Part shown: positions 23,562 through 31,911 of the stretch, in pieces
Numbering within the stretch: position 1 is the stretch's first letter
Layout: every line of letters begins with the position of its first letter
Assembly (NCBI GenBank): GCA_963829705.1
Contig: CAWHJN010000005.1
Location: 310,001-374,000, forward strand
DNA length: 64,000 bases
DNA from: CAWHJN01 sp963829705
Lineage (GTDB): Bacteria; Bacteroidota; Rhodothermia; Rhodothermales; BA12
Direction of reading: 5' to 3'
The notes under the pieces: model-generated
The model's input: the letters and a program-made list of their open reading frames with translations, nothing else
Databases searched by the model: none
What the model was told of the DNA's origin: nothing
Program-made: the position numbers and the translations under genes

Positions 23562-25298
23562 ATGACTTTTTCGCACGACGTTGTGATCGTAGGCGCGGGA
23601 GGCGCGGGGCTGATGGCCGCGCTCTACGCCAAAGAAGGCGGCGCGGACGTGGCCGTCGTCTCCAAGCTCCACCCCTTGCGTTCGCACACCGGCGCAGCGC
23701 AGGGCGGCATCGGTGCGGCGCTCGGCAACGAGGAGGAAGACCACTGGCTCTGGCACGCCTTCGACACCGTCAAAGGCTCGGACTACGTGGGCGACCAGGA
23801 CGCCATCGAGATCATGTGCCAGGATGCGCCGCGTACCATCATCGAGCTCGAGCATTACGGCGTGCCGTTCTCGCGCAACAAGGCGGGTAAGATCTCTCAG
23901 CGCCGCTTTGGCGGGCACACGCGCAACTACGGCGAGGCCGCCGTGCGCCGCGCCTGCCACGCCGCCGACCGCACCGGCCACGCCATCCTGCACACGCTCT
24001 ACGACCAGTGTACCCGCAAGGGCGTCCGCTTCTACGACGAGTTCCAGGTGCTCGACCTGCTCATGACGCCCGACGGCGCGTGCAACGGCACCGTCGCCTA
24101 CGAAATCCTGACGGGCGAGCTGCACACCTTCCACGCCAAGATCGTCTGCTTCGCCACCGGCGGCTACGGGCGGGCGTTCAAGACGACGAGCAACGCACAC
24201 GCAGGCACGGGCGACGGCATGTCGATGGTGCTGCGCGCCGGGCTGCCGCTCGAAGACATGGAGTTCGTGCAGTTCCACCCGACGGGGCTGTACCGGCTCG
24301 GCATCCTCATCACCGAGGGCGCGCGCGGCGAGGGTGGCATCCTGCGTAACTCGGAGGGCGAGCGCTTCATGGAACGCTACGCGCCGACGGTGAAAGACCT
24401 CGCGCCGCGCGACCTCGTCTCGCAGTGCATCTACAAAGAGATCCGCGAGGGGCGCGGCATCAAAGGCAAAGACTACGTCCACCTCGACATGACGCACGTG
24501 GGCGTCGAGGTGCTGGAGAAGAAGCTGCCCGAGATCACGACGTTCTCGCGCACCTACCTCGGCGTCGATCCCGTGACGCAGCCCATCCCCATCGCTCCCA
24601 CGGCCCACTACGCCATGGGCGGCATTCCGACGGATGCCGACGCACGGGTCGAGCGCGCCGAGCGCGGGACGTTCGTGCCAGGCCTCTACGCCGTCGGCGA
24701 GTGCGCGTGCGTGAGCATCCACGGTGCGAACCGGCTGGGCACCAACTCGCTCACCGACCTCGTCGTCTTCGGTCGCCGCGCGGGCATCCACATGGCCGAG
24801 AGCATCGCCGAGGACAAGAAAAAGCTGCGCCTGCCCGAAGACCCCGAGAAGCGCACGCGCGAGATGCTGGATCGCATCCTGTCGCACACCGGCGGCGAGC
24901 CCGTCGTGAAGGTCCGCACCGAGTTGCAGGCCACGATGATGGACAACGTCTCCGTCTTCCGCAACGACGAGACGCTCACGCAGGCCCTGGCCGACATCCG
25001 GGCCATCCGCCCGCGCGCGCGCGCCACGACGATTGCCGACAAGGGCAAGAAGTTCAACACCGAACTCCTCGACGCCGTCGAGCTGGAGTTCATGATAGAC
25101 TACGCCGAGGGCATCGCCGCCTCGGCCAAGCACCGCACCGAGAGCCGCGGCGCGCACAGCCGCGAAGACTTTCCCGACCGCGACGACGACAACTGGCTCC
25201 AGCACACACTCTTTACCAGCGACGGCGACGGGCAATACGAGTTTGGCCGCAAAAACGTCAAGCTCGGCCGCTTCGAGCCGAAGGTGCGGAAGTACTAA
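23562..25298 (+). CDS. sdhA: Succinate dehydrogenase flavoprotein subunit
   Basis: 578 residues, normal. It oxidises succinate to fumarate with covalently bound FAD. There is an N-terminal dinucleotide fold VVIVGAGGAGLMAALYAKEG. The His for 8-alpha FAD attachment lies in LRSHTGAAQGGIGAALGN. Substrate-site text includes QFHPTGLYRLGILITEGARG, HYAMGGIPTD and ANRLGTNSLTDLVVFGRRAG. The C-terminal helical domain ends HTLFTSDGDGQYEFGRKNVK. It follows sdhD after 79 bp containing repeated ATTTCGG/ATCCGAAA text, and is followed by sdhB after 83 bp. Confidence 0.96.
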   Translation: MTFSHDVVIVGAGGAGLMAALYAKEGGADVAVVSKLHPLRSHTGAAQGGIGAALGNEEEDHWLWHAFDTVKGSDYVGDQDAIEIMCQDAPRTIIELEHYGVPFSRNKAGKISQRRFGGHTRNYGEAAVRRACHAADRTGHAILHTLYDQCTRKGVRFYDEFQVLDLLMTPDGACNGTVAYEILTGELHTFHAKIVCFATGGYGRAFKTTSNAHAGTGDGMSMVLRAGLPLEDMEFVQFHPTGLYRLGILITEGARGEGGILRNSEGERFMERYAPTVKDLAPRDLVSQCIYKEIREGRGIKGKDYVHLDMTHVGVEVLEKKLPEITTFSRTYLGVDPVTQPIPIAPTAHYAMGGIPTDADARVERAERGTFVPGLYAVGECACVSIHGANRLGTNSLTDLVVFGRRAGIHMAESIAEDKKKLRLPEDPEKRTREMLDRILSHTGGEPVVKVRTELQATMMDNVSVFRNDETLTQALADIRAIRPRARATTIADKGKKFNTELLDAVELEFMIDYAEGIAASAKHRTESRGAHSREDFPDRDDDNWLQHTLFTSDGDGQYEFGRKNVKLGRFEPKVRKY

Positions 25299-25381
25299 GC
25301 AGGTGACTGGCGAAGGGCAACTGGTGACTGGCGCGTGCCAACACCAGTCGCCGGTCGCCACTCCCCCATCACCCAATCCCC

Positions 25382-26095
25382 ATGACCCTCAACGTCAAGA
25401 TCAAGCGCTTCAACCCGGAGCTGGACAGTGCGCCGCACTGGGAAACGTACCAGGTGCCCGCCGACGAGATGGACAGCGCGCTGGCGCTCTTGCTCTACGT
25501 CAAGTGGCACCTCGACGGCACGCTGACCTTCCGCAAGTCGTGCGCGCACGGCATCTGCGGATCGGACGCCATGCAGATCAACGGCGAGAACAAGCTGGCG
25601 TGCTCGGTGCTCGTGCAGGACTTGGCGAAAAGCGACGGCGACACGGTGTCGTTCGCGCCGCTGCCCGGCTCGCCCGTCATCAAAGACCTCGTCATCGACC
25701 AGACGCGCTTTTTCGAGAAGTACCGGGCGGTGATGCCGTACCTCATCAACGGGAGCCCGGCGCCGGAGAAAGAGCGGTTGCAGCGCCCGGAGGACTTCGA
25801 GATCATCGAGGAGGCCACCAAGTGCATCATGTGCGGCGCGTGTACGCACTCGTGCCCGAGCACCTGGGCCGATCCCACCTACCTCGGCCCGGCGGCGATG
25901 CTCAAAGCCTTCCGCTACACCTTCGACACGCGCGACGAAGGGGCCGACGAGCGCCTCCAGGTCGTGGACTCGAAAGAGGGCCTGTGGAAGTGCTACACGA
26001 TCTTCAACTGCGTGGAGGCGTGTCCGAAGGAGATCGACATCACGCGGTGGCTCTCGGCGCTCAAACGCCGCGCCGTGACGGAGCGCTTTAGCTGA
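25382..26095 (+). CDS. sdhB: Succinate dehydrogenase iron-sulfur subunit
   Basis: 237 residues. It transfers electrons from SdhA FAD to quinone. The N-terminal ferredoxin domain has the [2Fe-2S] cysteines in FRKSCAHGICGSDAMQINGE and NKLACSVLV. The C-terminal domain has CIMCGACTHSCPS and CVEACPKEIDITRW for the [4Fe-4S] and [3Fe-4S] clusters. It is the last gene of sdhCDAB, followed directly by a strong terminator. Confidence 0.96.
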   Translation: MTLNVKIKRFNPELDSAPHWETYQVPADEMDSALALLLYVKWHLDGTLTFRKSCAHGICGSDAMQINGENKLACSVLVQDLAKSDGDTVSFAPLPGSPVIKDLVIDQTRFFEKYRAVMPYLINGSPAPEKERLQRPEDFEIIEEATKCIMCGACTHSCPSTWADPTYLGPAAMLKAFRYTFDTRDEGADERLQVVDSKEGLWKCYTIFNCVEACPKEIDITRWLSALKRRAVTERFS

Positions 26096-26101
26096 CAAAC
26101 A

Positions 26102-26143
26102 AACGCCCCGGTGACCTGCACGGCACCGGGGCGTTCTGCTTTT
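26102..26143. terminator. Terminator between sdhB and tonB (convergent)
   Basis: Perfect 12-bp arms AACGCCCCGGTG/CACCGGGGCGTT with a ten-base loop, followed on the plus strand by CTGCTTTT. It starts seven bases after the sdhB stop and can serve both convergent genes. Confidence 0.85.
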
Positions 26144-26164
26144 CGCGCCTACCGAAACGCCGGG

Positions 26165-26878
26165 TCAGGGAGCCTCGGTGAGGGCGAAACGGATGGGGAT
26201 GGAGTAGCGCACCTTCACGGCCTTGCCGCGCTGCTTGCCAGGCTTGAACGTCAGCCCCATCACGGCCTTGATGGCGGACTGGTCGAGCATCGGGTTGGCC
26301 GAGCGCATGATGGTGGGGTCGGAAGGGCGACCGTCGGGGTTGACGATGACTTCGACGACCACGCGGCCCTCGATGCGGGCGAGGCGTGCCATTTCCGGGT
26401 ATTCGAGCAGTTCGTAGAGCCGCGCCAGCCCGCCTTCGATTTCCGGCATCTCTTCGACGACGACGAAGATCTCAGGCTCGGGTTCGGGCGTGGTGGCGCG
26501 CACGGGCGGCGGGGGAGGCGGTGGCACCACGCGCACGCCCGCCGGCACGTCGGGCAGCACGGAAGCGCTTTCGATCGTGGCGTCGTAGCCGGGCGTCTCG
26601 GCAGTGACCTCCACGTCGTCGCTGACCTCGCGCACTTCGGCCAGCGGCAGCGCGGGAGCCAGGATGGGCGCGCGCGGCTGCACCGTCGGGATGATGTGCT
26701 CCATCTCGATGGTCTCCTGCTCACGCGGCGGTGGAATCGTAAAGGCATCGTCGGAGGAAGCGGGGAAGCGGGTGTTCGCCATCAGGATGAACAGCGACAG
26801 CACGCCCGCCAGCGTCACCTGCAGCCGCAGCCGGAAGGCCGAGCGGCTGTGGAGGAAAATATTAGCAGTATTGCGCAT
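26165..26878 (-). CDS. tonB: TonB-family energy transducer
   Basis: 237 residues from the ATG at 26878 (MRNTANIFLHSRSAFRLRLQ). One N-terminal membrane anchor is at ~17-35 (LQVTLAGVLSLFILMANTRF). A periplasmic proline-rich spacer follows with PPPPPPPVRATTPEPEPE. The C-terminal TonB domain has EYPEMARLARIEGRVVVEVI, VNPDGRPSDPTIM and AVMGLTFKPGKQRGKAVKVR, the usual strand-helix-strand. It transmits proton-motive force from ExbBD to outer-membrane receptors; no receptor or exbBD is nearby. The EMARLARIEGRV motif is the form usual in Bacteroidota. Confidence 0.88.
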   Translation of the reverse strand: MRNTANIFLHSRSAFRLRLQVTLAGVLSLFILMANTRFPASSDDAFTIPPPREQETIEMEHIIPTVQPRAPILAPALPLAEVREVSDDVEVTAETPGYDATIESASVLPDVPAGVRVVPPPPPPPVRATTPEPEPEIFVVVEEMPEIEGGLARLYELLEYPEMARLARIEGRVVVEVIVNPDGRPSDPTIMRSANPMLDQSAIKAVMGLTFKPGKQRGKAVKVRYSIPIRFALTEAP

Positions 26879-27082
26879 GGGTTCGGAAGATGTGGGAGCC
26901 GCCCGCGTCAGGCTCGCGGCTTCCCGGTACCTCACGTAGTAAAAGTGCGACGCCGCGTGCGTCGGCGCTGCCGGGCAGCGTCGGCAACGCGTGTGGGGAA
27001 GATCCCGGTGGCGCGTGCGAGGCAGGGGCTGCCCTGCTCGTTCCAGCACCCCGGTTGTTCCTCCCGCGCCCGGTGGGGCCAC

Positions 27083-27111
27083 TTGTTTTTCGCCCACTCA
27101 GACAGTACCGT
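27083..27111 (+). promoter_or_regulatory. Putative promoter before the small membrane gene pair
   Basis: TTGTTT, 17 bases, TACCGT, ending 22 bp before the ATG at 27134. AGGAG at 27113-27117 follows. Only half of each consensus hexamer is matched. Confidence 0.25.
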
Positions 27112-27133
27112 ACAGGAGCTATCGTGCATCGCC

Positions 27134-27367
27134 ATGAACCCACACATCTCTCCAAAACCGGCATTCTGGCCTGCCCTCGTAGGCTTCGCCATGATCCTGT
27201 GGATGCTCTGGGAAATAGCCGCCACCCTCACGGGCTGGAGCAGTGCCCCGACGAAGCTGCGGTATCCCGTGATGCTCGTCTGCCTGTTCGGCTACAACAC
27301 GTGGGTCAACTACCGCCAGTGGAAAAACGCGCACGACGGCGTGAGCGAGCCCTTGGCCTCCTCCTGA
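27134..27367 (+). CDS. Small membrane protein, unknown
   Basis: 77 residues from the ATG at 27134 (MNPHISPKPAFWPALVGFAM). Two membrane segments: ~13-34 (PALVGFAMILWMLWEIAATL) and ~45-60 (YPVMLVCLFGYNTWVNYRQW). The Trp/Tyr-rich exit of the second segment, NTWVNYRQWKN, resembles WATWHEWKWLH of the next gene, so the two may be distant paralogs. The next gene starts eight bases on and pbpC another 13 bases beyond that, suggesting one transcript. Not recognised. Confidence 0.6.
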   Translation: MNPHISPKPAFWPALVGFAMILWMLWEIAATLTGWSSAPTKLRYPVMLVCLFGYNTWVNYRQWKNAHDGVSEPLASS

Positions 27368-27374
27368 CGGCTTC

Positions 27375-27644
27375 ATGAAACGCAAAGGCTCGCGCCGCGC
27401 CCCGCGCCGCGTCCTCCTCAACGAGAACCAGCGCCCTCCGGCCTCGTGGGTGCGCTTCGCCCTGCTCGCCGTCGGCACGCTGTGGATGACCGTGGAAACC
27501 GTGCTGCGTTTTCTGGGCAAAGCCTCCTGGGCACGGATGCACCCGGCCGTCATCCTGTTTTTCATCGGGTGGGCCACATGGCACGAGTGGAAGTGGCTGC
27601 ACGCGAAGCCCGCCGCGCCGCCGAACCTCTCACCGCCCGAGTAG
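27375..27644 (+). CDS. Small membrane protein, unknown
   Basis: 89 residues. A basic N-terminus (MKRKGSRRAPRRVLLNENQR) is followed by two membrane segments, ~26-45 (VRFALLAVGTLWMTVETVLR) and ~56-72 (HPAVILFFIGWATWHEWKWL), and a Pro-rich tail. Same two-helix, Trp-ending layout as the preceding gene. It sits 13 bases before the pbpC start, so it is plausibly co-expressed with a peptidoglycan polymerase. Not recognised. Confidence 0.6.
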   Translation: MKRKGSRRAPRRVLLNENQRPPASWVRFALLAVGTLWMTVETVLRFLGKASWARMHPAVILFFIGWATWHEWKWLHAKPAAPPNLSPPE

Positions 27645-27656
27645 CCCGACGTGCCG

Positions 27657-30021
27657 ATGCGTGGCGGAACGTGGAAGAAGAGGATACTGGGGACCGTCGG
27701 CGCGTGCGTGCTGCTGATGGGGTCGCTGTGGTGGCCCGTGCCACAAAAACGGCTCGAAAGCGGGCAGGTGTTGAGCGTCCGCTTCACCGACCGCGACGGC
27801 GCGCTGCTGCGCGAGTGGCGTCCCGGCGGGCGCGGCCAGCCCGTCCGCCTCAATGACGTCAGCCCGCACGTGGTGGAGGCCCTCGTGGCCGTCGAGGACA
27901 AGCGGTTTTACGAACACAACGGCGTGGACCTCCGGGCAATCTTCCGGGCGCTGCGCGACAACGCCGCCGAGGGCGAGGTCGTCAGTGGCGGCTCGACGCT
28001 GACGATGCAGGTGGCGCGGGCGCTGCGTGGGCAGACGCACCGCGGCCTGTGGGACAAGCTCGCCGAGACCCACCTCGCCCTCCGGCTCGAAAACAGCTTG
28101 TCCAAAACCGACATCCTCACCCTCTGGCTCAACCGCGTCTCGTTCGGCAACCGGGCGCACGGCATCGAGGCGGCCTCGCGGCTGTATTTCGGAAAAGGGG
28201 CCCGCGACCTTACGGTGGCCGAGGCGGCATTCCTCGTAGGCCTGCCGCAGAGCCCGAGCCGCTACAACCCCTTCCGCCACCGTGACCGCGCCCTCGCGCG
28301 CTGGCACCGCGTGCTCGCCGCCCTCGAAGCCACCGGTGGCCTCACCCCGGCAGCCCGTGCCCAGATCGAGCGCGTGCCGCTGCGCCTCGCCGTCGCCGCG
28401 CCGCTGTTCCGCGCGCCGCACCTCACCGAGCGCCTCGCCGCCGCCGGGCTGCCACCGGGCGTCGTGGAGGTGCGGACGACGCTCGATGCCGCGCTGCAAC
28501 GCGACGTGGAGGCGATGGTGGAAACGCACCTCCGGCGCGTCGGCTCGGCAGGAGCTACGAACGCCGCCGTCGTCGTGCTCGACAACGCCTCGGGCGACGT
28601 GCTCGCCTACGTCGGCAGCCGCGATTTCCTCGACGCGCGCGCGCGCGGGCAGAACGACGGCGTGACGATGCTGCGGCAGCCCGGCAGCACGCTCAAGCCG
28701 TTCACGTACGCCGCCGCGCTCGGCACGCGCCGCTACACGCCCGCGACCATCCTGCCCGACCTCGAACTGTCCGTGCCCGAGGCGGGGGGCGCGTTCCGGC
28801 CCGAGAACTACGACAAGACGTTCCACGGCCCCGTGCCCGCCCGCGCCGCGCTGGCGTCGTCGTTCAACGTGCCCGCGGTGGTGCTGGCCCGCGAGATCGG
28901 CCCGGCGGCGCTGCTCGACGCCTACCACCGAGCGGGCTTCACGATGCTCACCCGCAGTGCCGATACCTACGGCGTGGGCCTGACGCTGGGCACGGGCGAG
29001 GTCACGCTCGAAGCCCTCGCCGCCGCCTATGCCGGACTCGCCCGCGGCGGGCAGCGCCCCACGCCACGCCTCGTCCACTGCCTACCGGACGGCGCGGGGC
29101 GACACGCTGCGCGTGCCGCCGTCGTTCACGCCGATGGGCATTGAACCCGCTGTGGCGTTCCTGCTGGCGGACATCCTCAGCGACGCCGATGCGCGTGCGG
29201 GCGGCTTCGGGCGCGGCGGCGTGCTGGAGATGCCGTTCCCCGTGGCCGTCAAAACGGGCACGTCGAAGGACTACCGCGACAACTGGACGGTGGGCTTCAC
29301 GCCGCGATATACCGTGGCGGTGTGGGTGGGCAACTTCGATGGTGCGCCCATGCAGCGCGTCAGCGGGGTGAGCGGGGCCGCGCCGCTGTTCCGCAGCGTG
29401 ATGCTGCGCCTCGGCCCGGGCGGAGCGTTCGTGCCGCCGCCGGGCGTGGTGGCGGCCGTCGTGTGCCCCCACAGCGGCCTCCGGCCCGCGCGCGCCTGCC
29501 CCGGCACCCAGCGCGTCTGGATGCTCGCCGAAACCCTCCCCGCCGACACGTGCGCCGTGCATCGCCTCGTCGCCATCGACACGCGCACCGGCCTGCTCGC
29601 CGACGCCGCGACGCCGCCCGATGCCCGCGACACGCGCCGCTTCACCGACTACGGCCCGCGCTACCGCGACTGGATGCTGGCGGCGGGCCTGCCACGCCTG
29701 CCCACGGTGAGCCGGGAGGTCGCGGCACAGGCATCTGCCGAGGCGCGCTATTCCGAAAAGCTCGCCATCACGTACCCCGCGCAGCACGCGCACCTCCTGC
29801 GCGACCCGCACCTCCGAAAAGACTACCAGCGCCTGTCGCTACGCGCCCGCGCCGACGACGACCTGCTCGACATCCGCTGGTTCGTGGACGGCCGCGAAGC
29901 CGCACCCGGCCTGCGCTACGACTGGCCTCTCGAACCCGGCACCCGCGCCTTCGAGGTGCGGGCCCTCACCCCCGACGGCAGCCGCCTCCGCAGCCGCCCC
30001 GTCCGCGTGACGGTGGAATAG
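27657..30021 (+). CDS. pbpC: Penicillin-binding protein 1C, frameshifted
   Basis: A bifunctional peptidoglycan glycosyltransferase/transpeptidase-like protein split by one extra base. Frame 1 starts at the ATG at 27657 and gives the membrane anchor (ILGTVGACVLLMGSLWW), the GT51 domain (VEDKRFYEHNGVD, GGSTLTMQVAR, GLPQSPSRYNPF) and the first half of the transpeptidase (SxxK in QPGSTLKPFTYA, SxN in ASSFNVPAV). Near 29065-29085 the coding sense moves to the next frame (TAYRTARGDTLRV), which carries the KTG motif (VAVKTGTSKDYRDNW) and the C-terminal PBP1C domain ending at 30021. Together they are full length (~785 residues). If the break is real, the transpeptidase is inactive. The two small membrane genes lie directly upstream. 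Confidence 0.85.
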
Positions 30022-30356
30022 GAAGACGGCTACTGGGCTTCCTCCCTCTCGCGCAGCAGGTTCCAGCACAGGGATCGACCGCCCGCGCACGGACCGCGTT
30101 TGACGGAGGGGAAGAGGGAGGCCTCTCGGATGGCATCCGGACGCTTACCGCGTGCCGCCCATCAAAGCGAACAACGCCATCTCGTGACCTCAACCACACG
30201 TACCATCCGTGTCGAAAGCGAGGGTTCGCGCAAGGCCCGGCAGCGCGGTTCGGGGCATGGCCCTGATGTCGAAAGCCTGAAGTTGGGCCGCAACCGGCGG
30301 GGAAGAAGGTTCGGAAGCCGCCCTGGCGATTGTCGGCGCACTCCGAAGCGCGACCG
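30022..30356. other. 335-bp stretch with no gene called
   Basis: A minus-strand frame is open through much of it but has Cys/Arg-rich text without family resemblance. The 10-mer GCTTTCGACA occurs twice on the minus strand. No promoter or hairpin with a T tract was seen. Confidence 0.4.
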
Positions 30357-31877
30357 TCACCGGCGGGCACTCTGGCGCAGAAACGCCTCGATGCCCCGCA
30401 GGTGCGCCTCGGCGAGGCGGTCGAGAAAGGCAGCATCGCGCAGCGCGGCCTCCTGCTGGGGAAACATCATGAAGAGCGACTCCGTGAGCGTCGAGGGCAT
30501 CCAGGTGGGCCGGACGAGGGCGAGGCTGCGCGGTTTGGCCCCGAGGTCGGGCAGGCCGGTCACCGGCACGATCTCGGCCAGGAGCGCCTCGGCCAGCGGT
30601 CGGGAGAAGGCGTGGAAGTAGTACGTCTCCGATCCGTAGTGCGTAAACGGGTTGACGCCGTCGGCGAAAGCGTTGTTGTGCACGCTCACGAGCAGTTCGG
30701 CATCCCACGCGACGGCCGAATCGACGCGGGCCCAGAGGTCGGTGGCGGCGCTGGTGTTGCTCACCATGCCGTCCGGCCCGGTGCGCGTCATGCGCACGTC
30801 CGCGCCCCGCGCGCGCAGCTTTTCGGCCAGGCGCAGCCCGATCTGCAGGTTGGCCTCAGCCTCGGTGAGCGCCGTCGGGCCGATGGCACCGGCGGGCGGG
30901 TGGCCGGGGTCGACGAGCACGCGCACGCCACGGGTGGGGTTGGCAGGGTCGATGCGCGGCGGATGGCGCAGCCGCACGACGAGGCTGCCGTCGTCGGCGT
31001 AAAAGGCCTTGAAGCCCCAGACGGACGTGGAGGGCCGTGCGATGAGCACGGTGCTGTCGGGCAGCGCGCGCCCTTCGACGGCGGCGAGCCACGCCGTCGG
31101 TTCGAGCGGAGGCAGCCCGGCCTGGCCGTAGACGGTGACGCGCACTTCGTCGGGGCGGGCGTCGACGAGAAACGGCGCGTAGTGGGCTGCGAGGATCACG
31201 TCGGTGAAGGCGGCGGCCTCCACGATCCGTCCCTGGGAGGTGGGCGGCGGCGCGGCCGCGGAGTCCTCGAACGCCAGGAAGTCGCCGCGTATCCACGCCT
31301 CGGTCGCGGGCGTCAGCCGCACCCGGTACACATCTTCGCCGGCGAGCTTGCCGTCCACCCGCAGCCGCGTGCCAACGGGGAAAAACCAGCGCCGGTCGGC
31401 CCCGGGTGATGGGGCGGCGTCAGCGATCTGGGAGCCGGTGGCGAGGGTGTCGCGCCCGCTCGTGACGAGGGCCGAGCGGGCCTCGAAGGCCTCCACCGGG
31501 GGAGCCGCGGTGACGGGGACACGGTACCGGTAGACGAGCGTGTCGCGTTGTCGATCCGCCCGGGCCTCCAACGTGTACGCGCGGCGCACAGGTACAAAAG
31601 CCAGAAACGCACCATTGGCCGCCACCGCAACGGGCAGCCCGTTGATGGTCAACTCCGCCTTGCCGGTGCCGGTGCTGCCGAAGAGAAACGTCGAGTCGGC
31701 GCCGGGCTGGAGGGCGGCGGCTGCCGGGTAGACGAGTTCGAGGTGCAGCGCCCCGTCCACGGCGGGCACCGGCGGGAGTTCGGGAATGGAGGCCGGCGCG
31801 TGCAGCGCCTCACGGGGCGACGCGCACGCGCTGGCGAGCAGCAGCGCGAGAATGGCCGCAAACGTACGAGCGAACAT
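30357..31877 (-). CDS. N-acetylmuramoyl-L-alanine amidase lipoprotein (Amidase_3)
   Basis: 506 residues from the ATG at 31877. Lipoprotein signal MFARTFAAILALLLASACAS with lipobox LASAC. Residues ~45-340 are beta-rich and hold SH3-like or Ig-like segments (LTINGLPVAVAANGAFLAFV). The C-terminal catalytic domain starts at VRVLVDPGHPPAGAIGPTAL with Zn ligand His, then EAEANLQIGLRLAEKLRARG (Glu ligand) and SVHNNAF (second His); the closing catalytic Glu is likely in MPSTLTESLFMM. It would cleave the amide bond between MurNAc and the stem peptide in the periplasm. It is encoded 34 bp after the GH20 gene, so muropeptide trimming or recycling by a two-gene operon is likely. Confidence 0.88.
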   Translation of the reverse strand: MFARTFAAILALLLASACASPREALHAPASIPELPPVPAVDGALHLELVYPAAAALQPGADSTFLFGSTGTGKAELTINGLPVAVAANGAFLAFVPVRRAYTLEARADRQRDTLVYRYRVPVTAAPPVEAFEARSALVTSGRDTLATGSQIADAAPSPGADRRWFFPVGTRLRVDGKLAGEDVYRVRLTPATEAWIRGDFLAFEDSAAAPPPTSQGRIVEAAAFTDVILAAHYAPFLVDARPDEVRVTVYGQAGLPPLEPTAWLAAVEGRALPDSTVLIARPSTSVWGFKAFYADDGSLVVRLRHPPRIDPANPTRGVRVLVDPGHPPAGAIGPTALTEAEANLQIGLRLAEKLRARGADVRMTRTGPDGMVSNTSAATDLWARVDSAVAWDAELLVSVHNNAFADGVNPFTHYGSETYYFHAFSRPLAEALLAEIVPVTGLPDLGAKPRSLALVRPTWMPSTLTESLFMMFPQQEAALRDAAFLDRLAEAHLRGIEAFLRQSARR

Positions 31878-31911
31878 GGGATGGAACGTCTGGAGTTGAG
31901 GCCCGGAGGCG

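Noticed and set aside
29966..30436. 156-codon minus-strand frame after pbpC
   Set aside because: Cys- and Arg-rich text without any recognisable motif, overlapping the ends of two real genes.
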